From ZC4RG30 sp964456255 (GTDB taxonomy: Bacteria > Pseudomonadota > Gammaproteobacteria > Steroidobacterales > Steroidobacteraceae), in the NCBI GenBank assembly GCA_964456255.1, contig CAYWDZ010000133.1:1-9091 (forward strand): a stretch of DNA of 9,091 bases, in the 5' to 3' direction. The notes beneath the pieces are model-generated. The model had not been told where the DNA came from and did not search any database. It saw nothing but the letters and a program-made list of their open reading frames with translations. Of the stretch, positions 8,485 to 9,091 are shown piece by piece. The position numbers and the translations under genes are program-made. Within the stretch, counting starts at the first letter, position 1. The number at the start of each line of letters is the position of its first letter.

Positions 8485-8826
8485 ATGCAGACTTACTCCA
8501 GACTGAAGTACGCGCACATTTCGCCGCAGAAGGCGCGGCTGATCGCGGACGTGGTGCGCGGCAAGCGCGTGGGCCTCGCCCTCTCGCAGCTGCGCTTCAT
8601 GCCGAAGAAGGGCGCCGAACTGGTATTGCAGACGCTCGAGTCGGCCGTGGCCAATGCCGAGCACAATCACGGCGCGGACATCGACGAGCTGAAGATTTCG
8701 GCCATCCAGATCGATGTTGCTCCGGTCATGAAGCGCTTTCATGCCCGTGCCAAGGGGCGCGGCAACCGCATCGTGAAGCGCACCAGCCACATCACCGTTC
8801 ACGTCAGCGACGGCAGGAAGGAATAG
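8485..8826 (+). CDS. rplV: 50S ribosomal protein L22
   Basis: L22 binds all domains of 23S rRNA, and its long beta hairpin lines the exit tunnel, where changes cause macrolide resistance. This 113-residue protein shows YAHISPQKARLIADVVRGK near the N-terminus and the hairpin segment MKRFHARAKGRGNRIVKRTSHITV (82-105) without visible deletions. GAAGG, overlapping the rpsS stop, lies 8 bases upstream of the ATG. It is followed by rpsC after three bases. Confidence 0.99.
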   Translation: MQTYSRLKYAHISPQKARLIADVVRGKRVGLALSQLRFMPKKGAELVLQTLESAVANAEHNHGADIDELKISAIQIDVAPVMKRFHARAKGRGNRIVKRTSHITVHVSDGRKE

Positions 8827-8829
8827 TAG

Positions 8830-9091
8830 ATGGGCCAGAAGGTCAATCCGCTGGGTATACGGCTTGGCATCACCCGCGACTGGGTGTCCAAGTGGTACGC
8901 CGGCAAGAAGCAGTTCCCCGAGCAGCTCTATACGGACTTCCAGGTGCGCGAGTTCCTGCGCAAGAAGCTCGCTGAAGCCTCGGTCAGCCGCGTGCACATC
9001 GAGCGTGCCGCGCGCAAGGTCAATGTGACGATCCACACGGCGCGTCCGGGCATCGTGATCGGCAAGAAGGGCGAGGACATCGAGAAGCTGC
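8830..9091 (+). CDS. rpsC: 30S ribosomal protein S3 (partial, C-terminus off the right edge)
   Basis: The visible 87 residues begin GQKVNPLGIRLGITRDW and include the start of the KH domain with its GKKG loop at 78-81 (IVIGKKGEDIEKL). S3 lies at the mRNA entry site of the small subunit and helps unwind mRNA. AAGGA at 8818-8822, inside the end of rplV, is the ribosome site. By the usual S10 operon order L16, L29 and S17 genes should follow to the right. Confidence 0.99.
   Translation, partial: MGQKVNPLGIRLGITRDWVSKWYAGKKQFPEQLYTDFQVREFLRKKLAEASVSRVHIERAARKVNVTIHTARPGIVIGKKGEDIEKL

Overview
The window is high-GC DNA, about two-thirds G+C by eye. It most resembles a gammaproteobacterium, possibly near Xanthomonadales, Nevskiales or Steroidobacterales. 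The clues are the ribosomal protein sequences, which are close to gammaproteobacterial L3, L2 and S19, the gene order rplC-rplD-rplW-rplB-rpsS-rplV-rpsC, and a YgaP-like small membrane protein. The taxonomic call is an inference from recalled family sequences.

Left part (1-4147): a sugar-acid catabolism locus around a divergent promoter region (2336-2422). On the minus strand lie, in transcription order, a XylB-like short-chain sugar dehydrogenase (2335-1538), an AraD1/GguC-type fumarylacetoacetate-hydrolase-fold protein (1534-530) and a YtfQ-like sugar-binding lipoprotein that runs off the left edge (483-1). On the plus strand is an IlvD/Edd-family aldonate dehydratase (2423-4147) with all three iron-sulfur cysteines. 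Together these look like import, oxidation and two dehydration steps of a non-phosphorylative (Weimberg/arabinonate-type) pentose pathway ending at 2-oxoglutarate semialdehyde. The exact sugar cannot be read from the sequence. No lactonase, semialdehyde dehydrogenase, permease or ATPase lies inside the window.

Middle part (4148-5735): a secreted NTF2-like protein of unknown function with four cysteines (4219-5082), a convergent 64-residue YgaP-like membrane protein (5310-5116), and a 425-base stretch without a secure gene. That stretch holds a coding-like minus-strand segment that may be a gene remnant, then a good sigma-70 promoter (TTGTTC-N17-TATACT) and a structured leader of about 180 bases.

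Right part (5736-9091): the S10 ribosomal protein operon from L3 to the start of S3, tightly packed and intact as far as it is visible. Its usual first gene, rpsJ (S10), is absent from its normal place before rplC. The promoter and leader sit directly in front of rplC instead, and the DNA upstream is an unrelated metabolic locus. This broken synteny is the most unusual point of the window. I found no CRISPR array, tRNA, rRNA, transposase or defence system.
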